Positions 34,784 through 43,445 of a stretch of DNA of 64,000 bases are shown here, piece by piece. How positions within the stretch are numbered: position 1 is the first letter of the stretch; every line of letters starts with the position of its first letter. Source of the stretch: Oceanicaulis sp. MMSF_3324 (GTDB lineage: Bacteria; Pseudomonadota; Alphaproteobacteria; Caulobacterales; Maricaulaceae); the NCBI RefSeq assembly GCF_030733545.1, contig NZ_JASHIU010000001.1, positions 124,001 through 188,000 on the forward strand. The letters run 5' to 3'. A program made the position numbers and the translations under genes. A model generated the notes under the pieces. It worked only from the letters and a program-made list of their open reading frames with translations, had not been told where the DNA came from and ran no database searches.

Positions 34784-35584
34784 ATGGGCCTTCTTCATCT
34801 CATTATTCTGGCGATCGTCCAAGGGATCACCGAGTTTCTCCCCATTTCCTCCTCGGCCCACCTGATCCTTGCGCCGCAAGTGCTGGGCGATGCGGATCAG
34901 GGCCCGCTGATCGATGTGATGGCGCATCTGGGCACGCTGTTCGCCGTGCTGGTCTATTTTCGCGCTGACGTGGTGAATGTGGCGACCGGCAAGCTGGCGC
35001 TGTTACAGGGCCGGATCACGCCGGGCGGAAAGCTGGCGCTGCTGATCGCCGTCGCCACCCCGCCCGTGCTGATCGCTGGCGGCGGACTCTATCTGTCAGG
35101 GATGGCGGATGCGCTGCGGTCGCCGCTGGTGATCGCCTGGGCGACGCTGATCCTGGCCCTGCCGCTCTGGCTGGCGGACCATTTCGGCAAGCAGACCGTA
35201 ACCACCGAGACCCTGAGCTGGCGCAGCGCCATCCTGATCGGACTGGCGCAGATGTTCGCGCTGATCCCCGGATCCTCGCGGTCGGGCGTGACCATGACGG
35301 CGGCGCGTGCGCTCGGCATGGCGCGCAGCGAGGCGGCGCGCTTTTCCATGCTGATGTCCGTGCCGGTCCTGGCCGCGTTCGGGCTTCTGGCGGTGATCGA
35401 GCTGGCGCGCGGCGCAGACACCGCCCACTCGCTGACCGACGGCCTGATCGTCGCCGCCCTGTCCTTTGTCGCCGCCCTCGCCTCGATCGCCGTGCTGATG
35501 CGCGTGGTGGACCGTCTGGGCTTCCTGCCCTTCGTGATCTACCGGCTGGGCCTGGCGGCGCTGTTGTTCTGGTGGGCGCTTTAG
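34784..35584 (+). CDS. uppP: Undecaprenyl-diphosphatase
   Basis: The ATG at 34784 gives 266 residues. Seen are IVQGITEFLPISSSAH (the first catalytic Glu/Ser block), DVMAHLGTLFAVLVYF, and IPGSSRSGVTMTAARALG (second block), plus eight or so membrane helices. UppP (BacA) recycles undecaprenyl diphosphate to the phosphate carrier for peptidoglycan. Upstream frames extend further but overlap the CDF gene. It converges on the LolA-like gene with three bases between stops. Confidence 0.95.
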   Translation: MGLLHLIILAIVQGITEFLPISSSAHLILAPQVLGDADQGPLIDVMAHLGTLFAVLVYFRADVVNVATGKLALLQGRITPGGKLALLIAVATPPVLIAGGGLYLSGMADALRSPLVIAWATLILALPLWLADHFGKQTVTTETLSWRSAILIGLAQMFALIPGSSRSGVTMTAARALGMARSEAARFSMLMSVPVLAAFGLLAVIELARGADTAHSLTDGLIVAALSFVAALASIAVLMRVVDRLGFLPFVIYRLGLAALLFWWAL

Positions 35585-35587
35585 CGC

Positions 35588-36331
35588 CTAGCGACCGCGA
35601 CGACGGCGATCCCCGCCCATCACGTCCTCATCATCGAGGATGAACTGGCGCGGACTGATCCGCACGCCGGTCTCGACCTCTGACAGGCTCACCTCGGTCA
35701 GGCCACCCATGGCGTCCACCGTGTACCAGCCTGCGAGGGTCATGGAATCCGGCGCGGCGTCCGGATCGGCATCGTCGAACACCAGCGTCAGGCGCCCCTG
35801 GACCTCGCCCTCAGGGTCTTCCAGCGTCACATAGAGTCGGCCGTCATACCGGCCCGCATCCACAACGGCGCCGGACTCCGCCAGATCCAGATCCGCCTCC
35901 AGCAAAAAGCGCAGCGGCGTCGCGCCAATGGGCGCGCGGTCAATGGTTTCAAGATCGAAATCGGCGATGGCGACAGTCGAGCCGTCCGCCACGACCAGCA
36001 CCGGATTGGGATCGTCATAGTCGAACCGCGCCCGGCCCGGACGGTCGATCTCCAGAACACCGGCGGTTTCGGAATTGTCCGCTGCAACCTGCTGGAACCG
36101 GGCGCGCAGCGTGTCGAGCCCGTTCAGCCAGGCTTCCGCCCGCTCCGCACCCGCTTCAGGCGTGATCTGGCCCGGCGCCGCCTCGACCGGCTGGGCCTCG
36201 GGCAGAGCCTCTTCAATGACGCGCGAGGCGTTCGCGGCCGGCTCGGCCGGAGCCTGCGCAGGCGTTTCGGTTTGCTGGGCGCCGGAGATCAGCGTCAGCG
36301 CGGCGGAGAGGAGAAAAGCTGTCGTGTTCAT
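35588..36331 (-). CDS. LolA-like outer-membrane lipoprotein carrier
   Basis: The 247-residue protein has a signal peptide (MNTTAFLLSAALTLISG), a long Ala/Pro/Glu-rich linker to about residue 60, then a LolA-type domain: LRARFQQVAADNSETAGVLEIDRPGRARFDY, the strand VVADGSTVAIADFDLETIDR, and LRFLLE. The C-terminal tail is Arg/Asp-rich (GDRRRRGR). LolA carries lipoproteins across the periplasm. The extended N-terminal linker is unusual for LolA, and a pseudo-LolA role cannot be excluded. Confidence 0.85.
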   Translation of the reverse strand: MNTTAFLLSAALTLISGAQQTETPAQAPAEPAANASRVIEEALPEAQPVEAAPGQITPEAGAERAEAWLNGLDTLRARFQQVAADNSETAGVLEIDRPGRARFDYDDPNPVLVVADGSTVAIADFDLETIDRAPIGATPLRFLLEADLDLAESGAVVDAGRYDGRLYVTLEDPEGEVQGRLTLVFDDADPDAAPDSMTLAGWYTVDAMGGLTEVSLSEVETGVRISPRQFILDDEDVMGGDRRRRGR

Positions 36332-36475
36332 GGGTCCTGTCTAGACCGGGAATTGGGCGTGAGAAAGGCCGACCCGTTCATCTTCGTGACAGGCTTCAGT
36401 GGGCGATGCTTGCCCTGATGGGCCGGTTCGGGCTTGATGCCGCACACCTGTCCGCCTCCCAGCCTGTGAGTCCCC

Positions 36476-37264
36476 ATGTCCATCGCCCAGCTGCTCGCGC
36501 ACCACGATTTCTCGGCCACGACCTTCACGCTGGATGTCCCGGATCAGTGGAAACAGGGCCGCACCGTTTACGGCGGCCTGTCCGCCGGGTTGTGCTTGCA
36601 AGCCGCCTTGCCACACGCGCAGGATCGCCCCCTGCGCAGCGCCATGATCAGCTTTGTCGGCCCCAGCGCCGGGCGCCTCAGCGTGGACGCGGAAAAACTG
36701 CGCGAAGGCCGCACGGCCTGTTCGGTGCGCGCGCGTCTGAGCGGCGAGGCGGGCATCGGCGTGGAAACCGTGTTCACCTTCGCCGGGGAACGGGAGTCCG
36801 CCTATCTGATGGAGCCCGCCCCCATGCCCGAACGGGCCCGGGCGCCCGAGGCGGACGCCGAAACGCTGCAGTTTCCAGAGGGCGCGCCGGTCTTCACCCG
36901 CAATTTCGAGTTCATCTGGGCGGGCGGCGGCGTGCCGTTCACCCAGAGCGACAAACCCGTCATCCGCATGTGGGTCCGCCATGCCGACCCCGACGCCCGT
37001 GACATGCCGATCGCCTTGATGACGCTGGGTGATGCGCTGGCTCCCGCCCTGGCGCCGCTATTGAGCACCCCGACCCCGCTCTCATCCATGACCTGGATGG
37101 TGGATCTTCTGACCGACCACCCCCGAACCCGGGATGGCTGGTGGCTTCTGGAAAGCCGGGCGGATCATGTGCGTGGCGGCTTCTCGACCCAGGACATGAC
37201 CATCTGGAACACGGACGGCGCTTGCGTGGCCAAGGGCCGCCAGATGGTGACCGTGTTCGGATAG
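36476..37264 (+). CDS. Acyl-CoA thioesterase, double-hotdog (TesB-like) family
   Basis: A 262-residue protein with two HotDog halves. Part one: RTVYGGLSAGLCLQAALPHA and AMISFVGPSAGRLSVDAEKLREGRTACSVRARL. Part two: PIALMTLGDALAPALAPLL, MTWMVDLLTDHP, and the ending LLESRADHVRGGFSTQDMTIWNTDGACVAKGRQMVTVFG. The arrangement matches the DUF4442/TesB thioesterases that cleave long-chain acyl-CoAs. ATG is preceded by CCCCATGTCC with a weak ribosome site. No operon partner is evident. Confidence 0.88.
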   Translation: MSIAQLLAHHDFSATTFTLDVPDQWKQGRTVYGGLSAGLCLQAALPHAQDRPLRSAMISFVGPSAGRLSVDAEKLREGRTACSVRARLSGEAGIGVETVFTFAGERESAYLMEPAPMPERARAPEADAETLQFPEGAPVFTRNFEFIWAGGGVPFTQSDKPVIRMWVRHADPDARDMPIALMTLGDALAPALAPLLSTPTPLSSMTWMVDLLTDHPRTRDGWWLLESRADHVRGGFSTQDMTIWNTDGACVAKGRQMVTVFG

Positions 37265-37310
37265 ACGCCTGAACTGGCCAAGGCCTGATCCGCGCCCTAT
37301 TTTGCCGCTC

Positions 37311-37877
37311 ATGGAACGACGTCGGCTGATAGAGACCTGGCCTTCAGACCATGCCGCCCCGCCTCTGGCGGAGGGCGAACAGCTTTATATGGACGCCCAG
37401 GTCCGCCCCAATCGCTCCTTGCCCAATCCCGGTTTCATCGCCCTGATGATCGCCATGGGCGTTATCAGCTTTTCCGCTGGGATCGCCTTCATGGTCATGG
37501 GCGCCTGGCCGGTGATGGGCTTTTTCGGGCTCGATGTCCTGTTGATCTGGCTGGGCTTCAGGCTGTCCTACCGGGACGGGCGGCGCATGGAATCCATCAA
37601 GATCACGAGCCGGGAAATTCGTGTCATCCGCCGCTTCCCCACCGGCCATCTGACCCAGTTCATCCTGCCCAGCGCCTGGACCCGGGTCATTGTCGAGGGC
37701 GAAGGCGAGCCCGATGTGCAGGCCAGGCTGACCGCCATGGGCAAGAGCCTGATCGTGGGCAGCTGGCTGTCCCCGAAAGAACGCGAAAGCCTGGCCGATG
37801 CGATCCGCGCTGCGCTGGACGACGCCCGCCGCGGGCGCGGACCGCAGCTGGCGCAAGAATCAGGTGGCGAAGCCTGA
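37311..37877 (+). CDS. DUF2244 membrane protein
   Basis: From the ATG at 37311 the product is 188 residues (a TTG three codons earlier is possible). Pattern typical of DUF2244: PNRSLPNPGFIALMIAMG, one long hydrophobic hairpin (residues about 42-90), then a soluble part with RRFPTGHLTQFILPSAWTRVIVEGEGEPDVQARLTAMG and LSPKERESLADAIRAALDDARR. Function unknown. It may be cotranscribed with the AraC-Ogt gene 22 bases downstream. Confidence 0.88.
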   Translation: MERRRLIETWPSDHAAPPLAEGEQLYMDAQVRPNRSLPNPGFIALMIAMGVISFSAGIAFMVMGAWPVMGFFGLDVLLIWLGFRLSYRDGRRMESIKITSREIRVIRRFPTGHLTQFILPSAWTRVIVEGEGEPDVQARLTAMGKSLIVGSWLSPKERESLADAIRAALDDARRGRGPQLAQESGGEA

Positions 37878-37899
37878 CCGGGCGCGGCACGCTGCGCCC

Positions 37900-38772
37900 A
37901 TGACCGCTGATTTAAACACCCTTTCCTCGCCCGACCGGCTGAAACTTCGCTCCGAAGATTATGACCGCGTGGTCTCTGCGCTGGACTATCTGTCCGAGCA
38001 CTGGCGCGAACAGCCCGATCTCGCTTCTGCGGCGCAGGCGGCGGGTCTGTCCCCGCATCATTTCCAGCGCGTCTTCACCCGCTGGACCGGCGCCAGCCCG
38101 AAAAAACTGGTGCAGGCCCTGACCCATGCCAGCGCCCGCAAGCTGCTGGTGGATGGGGCGAGCGTTCTGGACGCGGCGCTGGAGAGCGGCCTGTCCGGCC
38201 CATCCCGCCTGCATGACATCTTCATCGCCGAAGAGGCGACGACGCCGGGCGACGTGAAAGCGGGCGGATCCGGGCTCGACTTCCGGTACGGGTTCGCCCC
38301 CTCTCCCTTTGGCGTGGCGGTTTTCGTCATCGCGCCACGCGGGCTGTCCGGCCTCGCCTTTTGCAATCGGGGCGAGGAAGAGGAAGCCTTTGGCGATCTC
38401 GCCCGGCGTTTCCCGCAGGCGCGGTATGAGCGCGATGATTCCCTGGCGGCCGATTGGGCCGGGCGGGTCTTTGACGCCAATGCTGGAGACACGACCTTGC
38501 CGCTGGCGCTTTATGGCGCCCCTTTCCGGCGCCAGGTCTGGAGGGCCCTGCTCAGCATTCCGTCAGCGCGCACCGTCAGCTATGGCGATATCGCCGCAGC
38601 CGCCGGCAAGACCGGCGCCGCCCGCGCGACCGGCGCCGCGGTGGGCGCGAACCCGATCAGCTGGCTCATTCCCTGTCACCGCGTGCTCGCGGCGGACGGG
38701 CGACTGACCGGGTATCACTGGGGGCTGGATCGTAAGCGCGCAATGCTCGCCTATGAGGCCGCAACGGGTTAA
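37900..38772 (+). CDS. AraC-type HTH fused to O6-alkylguanine DNA methyltransferase (Ada-like)
   Basis: The ATG at 37900 gives 290 residues. The N-terminal AraC helix-turn-helix (about 15-105) shows LASAAQAAGLSPHHFQRVFTRWTGASPKK. The C-terminal Ogt domain has RRQVWRALLSIPSARTVSYGDIA and the active-site IPCHRV with Cys259, followed by GYHWGLDRKRAMLAYE. The Zn-binding methylphosphotriester domain of Ada is absent, so it resembles the shortened Ada form that repairs alkylated guanine and may also regulate transcription. Confidence 0.92.
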   Translation: MTADLNTLSSPDRLKLRSEDYDRVVSALDYLSEHWREQPDLASAAQAAGLSPHHFQRVFTRWTGASPKKLVQALTHASARKLLVDGASVLDAALESGLSGPSRLHDIFIAEEATTPGDVKAGGSGLDFRYGFAPSPFGVAVFVIAPRGLSGLAFCNRGEEEEAFGDLARRFPQARYERDDSLAADWAGRVFDANAGDTTLPLALYGAPFRRQVWRALLSIPSARTVSYGDIAAAAGKTGAARATGAAVGANPISWLIPCHRVLAADGRLTGYHWGLDRKRAMLAYEAATG

Positions 38773-38781
38773 AAGCCCCCT

Positions 38782-39339
38782 ATGTTCGATCTGTCTCTTT
38801 TCATCCTCGGGGGCGTCTTCGTCCTCTTCATCCTGGCGTGCCTGGCGCGATGGACCATCGCCGTGCGGGGGTTGTCCCGGGAAGCCCACGCCGAATACCA
38901 GACCCGGCAGGCGGAAAAGCCCGCCACCATCAAGGGTGTCAGCGAGGCGGAATTCGTCCGCCTGTATGTGACGAGCTTTCAGCCGCGCTGGACGCTCTAT
39001 GCCGCCGCCGCCGCCGGGGCCGCCATTCTCATCAGCCCGGTCGCCCTGTTGGCGGTGCCTGCCCTGTATGACGTGATCTGGCGCATGAATGGCGCGCCCG
39101 ATTGGGGCGGCCGGACAGGCTATGTCTTCATGTTCGCCCTGTTCTTCGGCGTCGTGTTCATCTGGGCGGCTTTCGCGGCGGTCATCGCACGCCTACATCA
39201 TCTGCGTGCGCCGGAACCGTTCAACCATGCCCTCGCCCGCGCCCGCGGCGAGCCCATTGAGGATACAGGCTGGCGACCGCGTCCCAAATGGGCGCGCAAG
39301 ATCAAGATCGATACCGCCTCGTCCAACTCTGACAGCTGA
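38782..39339 (+). CDS. Small membrane protein with three hydrophobic segments
   Basis: 185 residues: an N-terminal membrane segment (LFILGGVFVLFILACLAR), a charged stretch, a longer hydrophobic pair (YAAAAAGAAILISPVALLAVPALYDVIW and YVFMFALFFGVVFIWAAFAAVIA), and a basic C-terminal tail of about 40 residues. No family recognised. It starts 9 bases after the Ogt stop and precedes gloA by 20 bases, so it is likely cotranscribed with them. Confidence 0.72.
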   Translation: MFDLSLFILGGVFVLFILACLARWTIAVRGLSREAHAEYQTRQAEKPATIKGVSEAEFVRLYVTSFQPRWTLYAAAAAGAAILISPVALLAVPALYDVIWRMNGAPDWGGRTGYVFMFALFFGVVFIWAAFAAVIARLHHLRAPEPFNHALARARGEPIEDTGWRPRPKWARKIKIDTASSNSDS

Positions 39340-39359
39340 GCCCTGACAAGGAGCGTTAC

Positions 39360-39824
39360 ATGCACTTTCTGCACACCATGGTGCGCGTCACCGATATTGA
39401 CGCGTCGCTGAAATTCTATTGCGACGGCCTGGGCCTGAAAGAAGTGCGCCGCACCGAGAATGAAGAGGGGCGCTTCACCCTGATTTTCCTGGCGAGCCGG
39501 GAAGACATGGCCAAGTCCGGCGTGATCGGGGAATCCAAGATCCTGCCCAAGGGCGCGCCCATGATCGAGCTGACCTATAACTGGGATCCGGAAACCTATT
39601 CCACCGGCCGCAATTTCGGCCATATCGCCTATGAAGTGCAGGACGTGTACGCACTGTGCGGGCGTCTGGCCGCCATGGGCTATGTCATTCACCGTCCGCC
39701 GCGCGATGGCCGCATGGCGTTTGTCAAAAGCCCCGATGGCATTTCCATCGAGCTTCTGCAGGAAGGCGAGGCCCTCGAGCCGGCCGAGCCCTGGCTCAGC
39801 ATGGAAAACACCGGCAGTTGGTAA
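39360..39824 (+). CDS. gloA: Lactoylglutathione lyase (glyoxalase I)
   Basis: The 154-residue protein starts MHFLHTMVRVTDIDASLKFYCDGLGL, with metal-ligand His5 as in E. coli GloA. Further metal positions are visible in FGHIAYEV and GISIELLQ. It detoxifies methylglyoxal as its glutathione adduct. GGAGCG is 6 bases upstream of the ATG. A terminator follows at once. Confidence 0.95.
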   Translation: MHFLHTMVRVTDIDASLKFYCDGLGLKEVRRTENEEGRFTLIFLASREDMAKSGVIGESKILPKGAPMIELTYNWDPETYSTGRNFGHIAYEVQDVYALCGRLAAMGYVIHRPPRDGRMAFVKSPDGISIELLQEGEALEPAEPWLSMENTGSW

Positions 39825-39840
39825 AATCACCAACCCTCGA

Positions 39841-39867
39841 AGGCCCGCCCGCAAGGCGGGCCTTTTT
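39841..39867 (+). terminator. Rho-independent terminator after gloA
   Basis: AGGCCCGCC pairs with GGCGGGCCT (9 bp) across a 5-base loop, followed by TTTTT. It begins 16 bases after the gloA stop. Confidence 0.88.
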
Positions 39868-39876
39868 GAAACTGCC

Positions 39877-39905
39877 TTGACGAGAACAGATGTTCCGTTT
39901 ATGTT
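39877..39905 (+). promoter_or_regulatory. Sigma-70-type promoter for the small SANT-like gene
   Basis: TTGACG (39877..39882), 17-base spacer, TATGTT (39900..39905): a good vegetative promoter about 22 bases upstream of the ATG at 39927, with AAGGAG (39918..) as ribosome site. A LexA box overlaps the -10 element. Confidence 0.65.
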
Positions 39906-39906
39906 C
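39892..39906 (+). promoter_or_regulatory. LexA/SOS box (GTTC-N7-GTTC)
   Basis: GTTC-CGTTTAT-GTTC is an exact match to the alphaproteobacterial LexA consensus GTTC-N7-GTTC and lies across the -10 element of the promoter above, where a repressor would block initiation. A further GAAC-AGAT-GTTC palindrome (39885..) overlaps its left half. The match is seen; SOS control is inference. Confidence 0.7.
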
Positions 39907-39926
39907 CACCCTGTAAGGAGTGGAAC

Positions 39927-40232
39927 ATGGCCTATGCAACCAAATCTGCCGGATATGCCCGAAACGCTGGCAAGCGCTGGCGTGGCGAGGATGTGAAGCT
40001 GCTCAAGGCGCTGGCCCGCCAGGGCGCGAGCTTGCGCTTGATAAGCCTGAAGCTGGGGCGTCCTGATAGCGCCATTCGCGCCAAGGCCACGACTTTGGGC
40101 CTGACCCTGAACGCCCCTTCCCCGGTTGTCGCTCCGCCGCCCAGCCGCACGCTCTCGCGGTTGCGGCGCCCGGCCCAGCGCACCGATTTTGAAAGCCTGA
40201 CCCGTCAGCCCGACCTGTTCGGCCACGCCTGA
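39927..40232 (+). CDS. Small SANT/Myb-like putative DNA-binding protein, SOS-boxed
   Basis: 101 residues. The core about residues 17-60 (KRWRGEDVKLLKALARQGAS, then LISLKLGRPDSAIRAKATTLGL) follows the SANT/Myb-like helix-turn-helix pattern found in small alphaproteobacterial proteins: Trp, acidic, leucine repeat, Arg-Leu-Gly-Arg and an Ala/Lys helix. The C-terminal 35 residues are proline and arginine rich. AAGGAG precedes the ATG. A perfect LexA box on its promoter suggests induction by DNA damage. The role is unknown; it might regulate transcription or act on DNA. Confidence 0.85.
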   Translation: MAYATKSAGYARNAGKRWRGEDVKLLKALARQGASLRLISLKLGRPDSAIRAKATTLGLTLNAPSPVVAPPPSRTLSRLRRPAQRTDFESLTRQPDLFGHA

Positions 40233-40234
40233 GT

Positions 40235-41284
40235 TTATGTGAAGCGGTTGAGCACCAGCTCCGCCGCCGCCGAGCCGAACCAGGCCAGCACCGGGATCAG
40301 GCCGTACAGCGCCAGGCGCCGAGTGACCGGCGCCGAAATCGGCCAGACCGGCAATTTCTCCAGCCAGCTTTCATATGCGACCAGCTCGGAAACCGGCGTT
40401 GCTGAGGCTTCGCCGTTCACTGCGGCGGTTCCGTTTCGCGTGATCTGTTCGCGGACCGCCTGCAAGGCGCCATCGCGCACGCCGGCGCATTTGCGCACGA
40501 CAGGCCCGATGGTGGACGCGAACGCATACCCGGCCGATATCAGGGCGAACACCAGAGCTGTCGCTGAAATGAAGACAGGTGTTGAATCCACAAAGAACAG
40601 CAAGATTACTGCCGTCATGACCAGCCAGGCCAAGGCGCCCCTCAAGGCCAGACGTCCAAAAATTTGGTTGCGCTCAAGATGCGCCAGATCAATCTGAAGA
40701 TGGTCTTCCACCAGCGCCCGCATCTCTTGATCCTCGTAGCGCACCATATAGCCGCCACGGGTCGCCAGTCCGAACACCACTGAATTCATGAACGCGAAAT
40801 AGGGTGAGATCGAAGTCCAATAGTCCTGCCAAGACAGGGTTGATGGATTGAGCAGCCACGCATTGAGAAGGAGCCCGCCAGCCGCTCCTATGGCGAATGC
40901 GATCAAGGAGCGCCGCGATTGACGGCGCGTCGGACCGACCGCGATCGCCTCCGCCTTCAGCCGCCCCGGTTTGTCGAGCACCGCGTACAGCTCTGAAAGC
41001 GAGGCCCGCCATTGCCGCTGCGTGATGGCAGGCATGGTGGTCGCCACCCCAAAGATCAAGGAGATGACCAATGCGGCCCATGCCGCGCTATTGAAACGAG
41101 CCCCCGTGGACGACGCCTCGACAATGGGCTGGCCGACTTGAACAGAGATGAACAGATAGAGACTGTAGACCAGAACTGTGACCAGAACGCCGTTCAGGAC
41201 GGGCGGCAATGGCGACTTATCATGAAGCCAGACTTCCAGATAAGGGCCGCGCCGCTCTGAAGGCTCTCCAGCGACTTCAGCCAC
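40235..41284 (-). CDS. Polytopic membrane protein of unknown function
   Basis: A 349-residue protein from a GTG whose first codons overlap the end of dapB (GTGGCTGA), indicating coupled translation. About seven hydrophobic helices are visible, with one C-terminal to residue 330 (LALYGLIPVLAWFGSAAAEL). A soluble middle portion (about 185-215) has GGYMVRYEDQEMRALVEDHLQIDLAHLERNQ. No motif known. Position downstream of dapB does not suggest function. Confidence 0.75.
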   Translation of the reverse strand: MAEVAGEPSERRGPYLEVWLHDKSPLPPVLNGVLVTVLVYSLYLFISVQVGQPIVEASSTGARFNSAAWAALVISLIFGVATTMPAITQRQWRASLSELYAVLDKPGRLKAEAIAVGPTRRQSRRSLIAFAIGAAGGLLLNAWLLNPSTLSWQDYWTSISPYFAFMNSVVFGLATRGGYMVRYEDQEMRALVEDHLQIDLAHLERNQIFGRLALRGALAWLVMTAVILLFFVDSTPVFISATALVFALISAGYAFASTIGPVVRKCAGVRDGALQAVREQITRNGTAAVNGEASATPVSELVAYESWLEKLPVWPISAPVTRRLALYGLIPVLAWFGSAAAELVLNRFT

Positions 41285-42095
41285 TCAGGACGTCCTGCAT
41301 GGTGTACAGCCCCGGCGCGCGTCCCTTGATCCAGCGCGCCGCGGCAAGCGCGCCCTGGGCGAAGATGAACCGGTCATAGGCCTTGTGCGATATGCTGACT
41401 TCTTCAAAGGCGGAGAGGAAGCGCGCCTCATGCTCGCCCACGACGCCGCCGCCGCGGATCGCGCTGAAACCGATGGCGCCCACCGGGCGATGGCCCTCAT
41501 GGCGGGGACGCTCGAACTGGGCGACTTCATCGAGCTCGACGCCTCGCGCCTTGGCCGCCGCCTTGCCCAAGCTCAACGCCGTGCCTGACGGAGCGTCTGC
41601 TTTACGCTTGTGATGGGTTTCCACGATCTCGAGATCGAAATGGTCATCGCTGAGCGCCTTGGCGGCCTGGCTCACAAGACGCTCCACCAGCGCCACACCC
41701 AGCGAGAAATTGCTCGCCTGGAGCACCGGAATGGTTTCAGACGCCTGGTCCAGCGCGGCCTGTTGTTCAGCATCCAGCCCGGTCACGCCCGTTACAAGCG
41801 CCCGGTTGCCCATCGCGGCGAGCCGCGGCGCGATGGCGCCGGTCACCTTGGGCAGGGACGCGTCAATCAGGACATCCGCCTGGTCCGCCGCCTGTTCCAG
41901 CGCAACCACGGTCTCGATGCCCAGAAAGCCCGACGCGCACAATTCGCCCAGGTCCACGCCCAGATTGGCGGAGTCCGAACTGACCATCCCGCCAACCAGC
42001 GACAGATCGCCAGCGCGGATGATTTCCGTGGCGATTGTGCGGCCCAGCCGGCCAGAAATGCCTGTAACGGCGATATGAATGCTCGAACCCGACAT
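41277..42095 (-). CDS. dapB: 4-hydroxy-tetrahydrodipicolinate reductase
   Basis: The ATG at 42095 (MSGSSIHIAVTG, GAGGGG upstream) gives 272 residues. Family motifs are GISGRLGRTIATEI (dinucleotide), VTGVTGLDAEQQAAL, IVETHHKRKADAPSGTAL (catalytic His/Lys block) and VGAIGFSAIRGGGVVGEHEA. It reduces the dapA product in lysine and meso-diaminopimelate synthesis for peptidoglycan. It lies downstream of dnaJ with a 77-base gap. Confidence 0.96.
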   Translation of the reverse strand: MSGSSIHIAVTGISGRLGRTIATEIIRAGDLSLVGGMVSSDSANLGVDLGELCASGFLGIETVVALEQAADQADVLIDASLPKVTGAIAPRLAAMGNRALVTGVTGLDAEQQAALDQASETIPVLQASNFSLGVALVERLVSQAAKALSDDHFDLEIVETHHKRKADAPSGTALSLGKAAAKARGVELDEVAQFERPRHEGHRPVGAIGFSAIRGGGVVGEHEARFLSAFEEVSISHKAYDRFIFAQGALAAARWIKGRAPGLYTMQDVLSG

Positions 42096-42172
42096 GACGC
42101 CCCTCGCAACCTGACACACTGTCATCGCGCGTTTAGGTGAAAAAAGCGTAAGTCCGGCCGTGAACCGCCGTG

Positions 42173-43354
42173 TCAGGCGTCCGGGCGCGGCCCATGTTCA
42201 TCATCGCCGCTGATATCATCCCAGAAGCGCTTGACCTTGTTGAAGAAGCCATCGCTTTCGGGATTGCAGCCCGCGCCGGAAATCTCGCAGAACTCGCGCA
42301 GGATTTCCTTCTGACGATCGGTCATCTTGCGGGGCGTCTCGACAAAGAGCTCCACATACATGTCGCCGCGGGCGCCGCCGCCATTGAGCTTGACCATGCC
42401 CTTGTTGCGCAAGCGCATGCGCTCGCCCGTCTGGGCGCCTTCGGGGATGCGGATCTTGACCTTGCCGCCATCAATCGTCGGCGCATCAATCTCGCCGCCC
42501 AGCGCCGCCGTCACCATGGAGACGGGCGCCCGGCAGTACAGATTGGGGCCATCGCGTTCGAACAGGTCGTGATGCCCCACCGAGACGAAGATATACAGAT
42601 CGCCCTTGGGACCGCCGCGTGCGCCTGCTTCGCCTTCGCCGGCGAGACGAATGCGCATGCCGTCCTCAACCCCGGCCGGGATCTGGACCCGCAGGTCGCG
42701 CGTCTTGCGGACCCGTCCGGCGCCATCGCATTCCTGGCACGGCGTCTCCACATAGGAGCCGCGCCCGCCACAGGTCGGGCAGGTCTGCTCCATGGTGAAG
42801 AAGCCCTGGGTGCGTCGGATACGGCCGGCGCCCGCGCAGGTTTCACAGGTGGTGACGCCCGTGCCAGGCTCGGCCCCGTCGCCTTCGCAGCGTTCGCAAT
42901 TGACCGTGGTGGGCACGCGGATGCTGGCATCCTTGCCGTGATAGGCCTCTTCCAGGCTGATCTGCATGTCATAGCGCAGATCCGAGCCGCGGGCCGGACC
43001 ATTGCGACGCCCGCCGCGACGACCGCCGCCCATGCCGAAAGCATCGCCGAATACCTGTTCAAAGATGTCCGCGAAGTCGGCTGCGCCCGCGCCGCCGCCA
43101 AAGGGTCCGCCGGCGCCACCCCCGCCTTGTTGAAAGGCGGCATGGCCCATGCGGTCATAGGCGGCGCGCTTGTCTGCGTCTGACAGGATGGCGTACGCCT
43201 CGCCGACTTCCTTGAACTTGGTCTCGGCTTCGGCGTCATCAGGGTTCTGGTCGGGGTGGTATTTCATCGCCAGCTTGCGGTAGGCGGATTTGATCGCCTT
43301 CGCGTCGGCATCCTTGGCGACGCCCAGAACCTCATAATAATCGCGTTTGCTCAT
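42173..43354 (-). CDS. dnaJ: Chaperone DnaJ (Hsp40)
   Basis: The 393-residue co-chaperone has the J domain with YHPDQNP (HPD), a Gly/Phe-rich linker (residues about 75-110), four CxxCxGxG zinc repeats ([32 protein letters not shown]) and a C-terminal substrate domain ending [16 protein letters not shown]. It stimulates DnaK ATPase and delivers substrates. A 90-base gap containing a strong hairpin separates it from dnaK. Confidence 0.97.
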   Translation of the reverse strand: MSKRDYYEVLGVAKDADAKAIKSAYRKLAMKYHPDQNPDDAEAETKFKEVGEAYAILSDADKRAAYDRMGHAAFQQGGGGAGGPFGGGAGAADFADIFEQVFGDAFGMGGGRRGGRRNGPARGSDLRYDMQISLEEAYHGKDASIRVPTTVNCERCEGDGAEPGTGVTTCETCAGAGRIRRTQGFFTMEQTCPTCGGRGSYVETPCQECDGAGRVRKTRDLRVQIPAGVEDGMRIRLAGEGEAGARGGPKGDLYIFVSVGHHDLFERDGPNLYCRAPVSMVTAALGGEIDAPTIDGGKVKIRIPEGAQTGERMRLRNKGMVKLNGGGARGDMYVELFVETPRKMTDRQKEILREFCEISGAGCNPESDGFFNKVKRFWDDISGDDEHGPRPDA

Positions 43355-43391
43355 GCGTGCGGTCCGGTGTTTGGAGTGACAGGCTGAAGCA

Positions 43392-43427
43392 ATGCGGCCC
43401 CGCCCCTGGTGCGGGACGGGGCCGCAT
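43392..43427 (-). other. Strong hairpin in the dnaK-dnaJ gap
   Basis: ATGCGGCCCCG (43392..43402) pairs perfectly with CGGGGCCGCAT (43417..43427), 11 bp with a 14-base loop that can pair further. There is no T-run on the minus strand after it. It may be an mRNA stabiliser or processing site that lowers dnaJ relative to dnaK; a partial terminator is possible. Confidence 0.5.
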
Positions 43428-43445
43428 GCCTCGTCTGATTAAGCC

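Noticed and set aside
36406-37002. A 198-codon plus-strand frame overlapping the thioesterase gene
   Set aside because: It is in another frame of the thioesterase gene, and the translation is arginine/glycine-rich shadow sequence.
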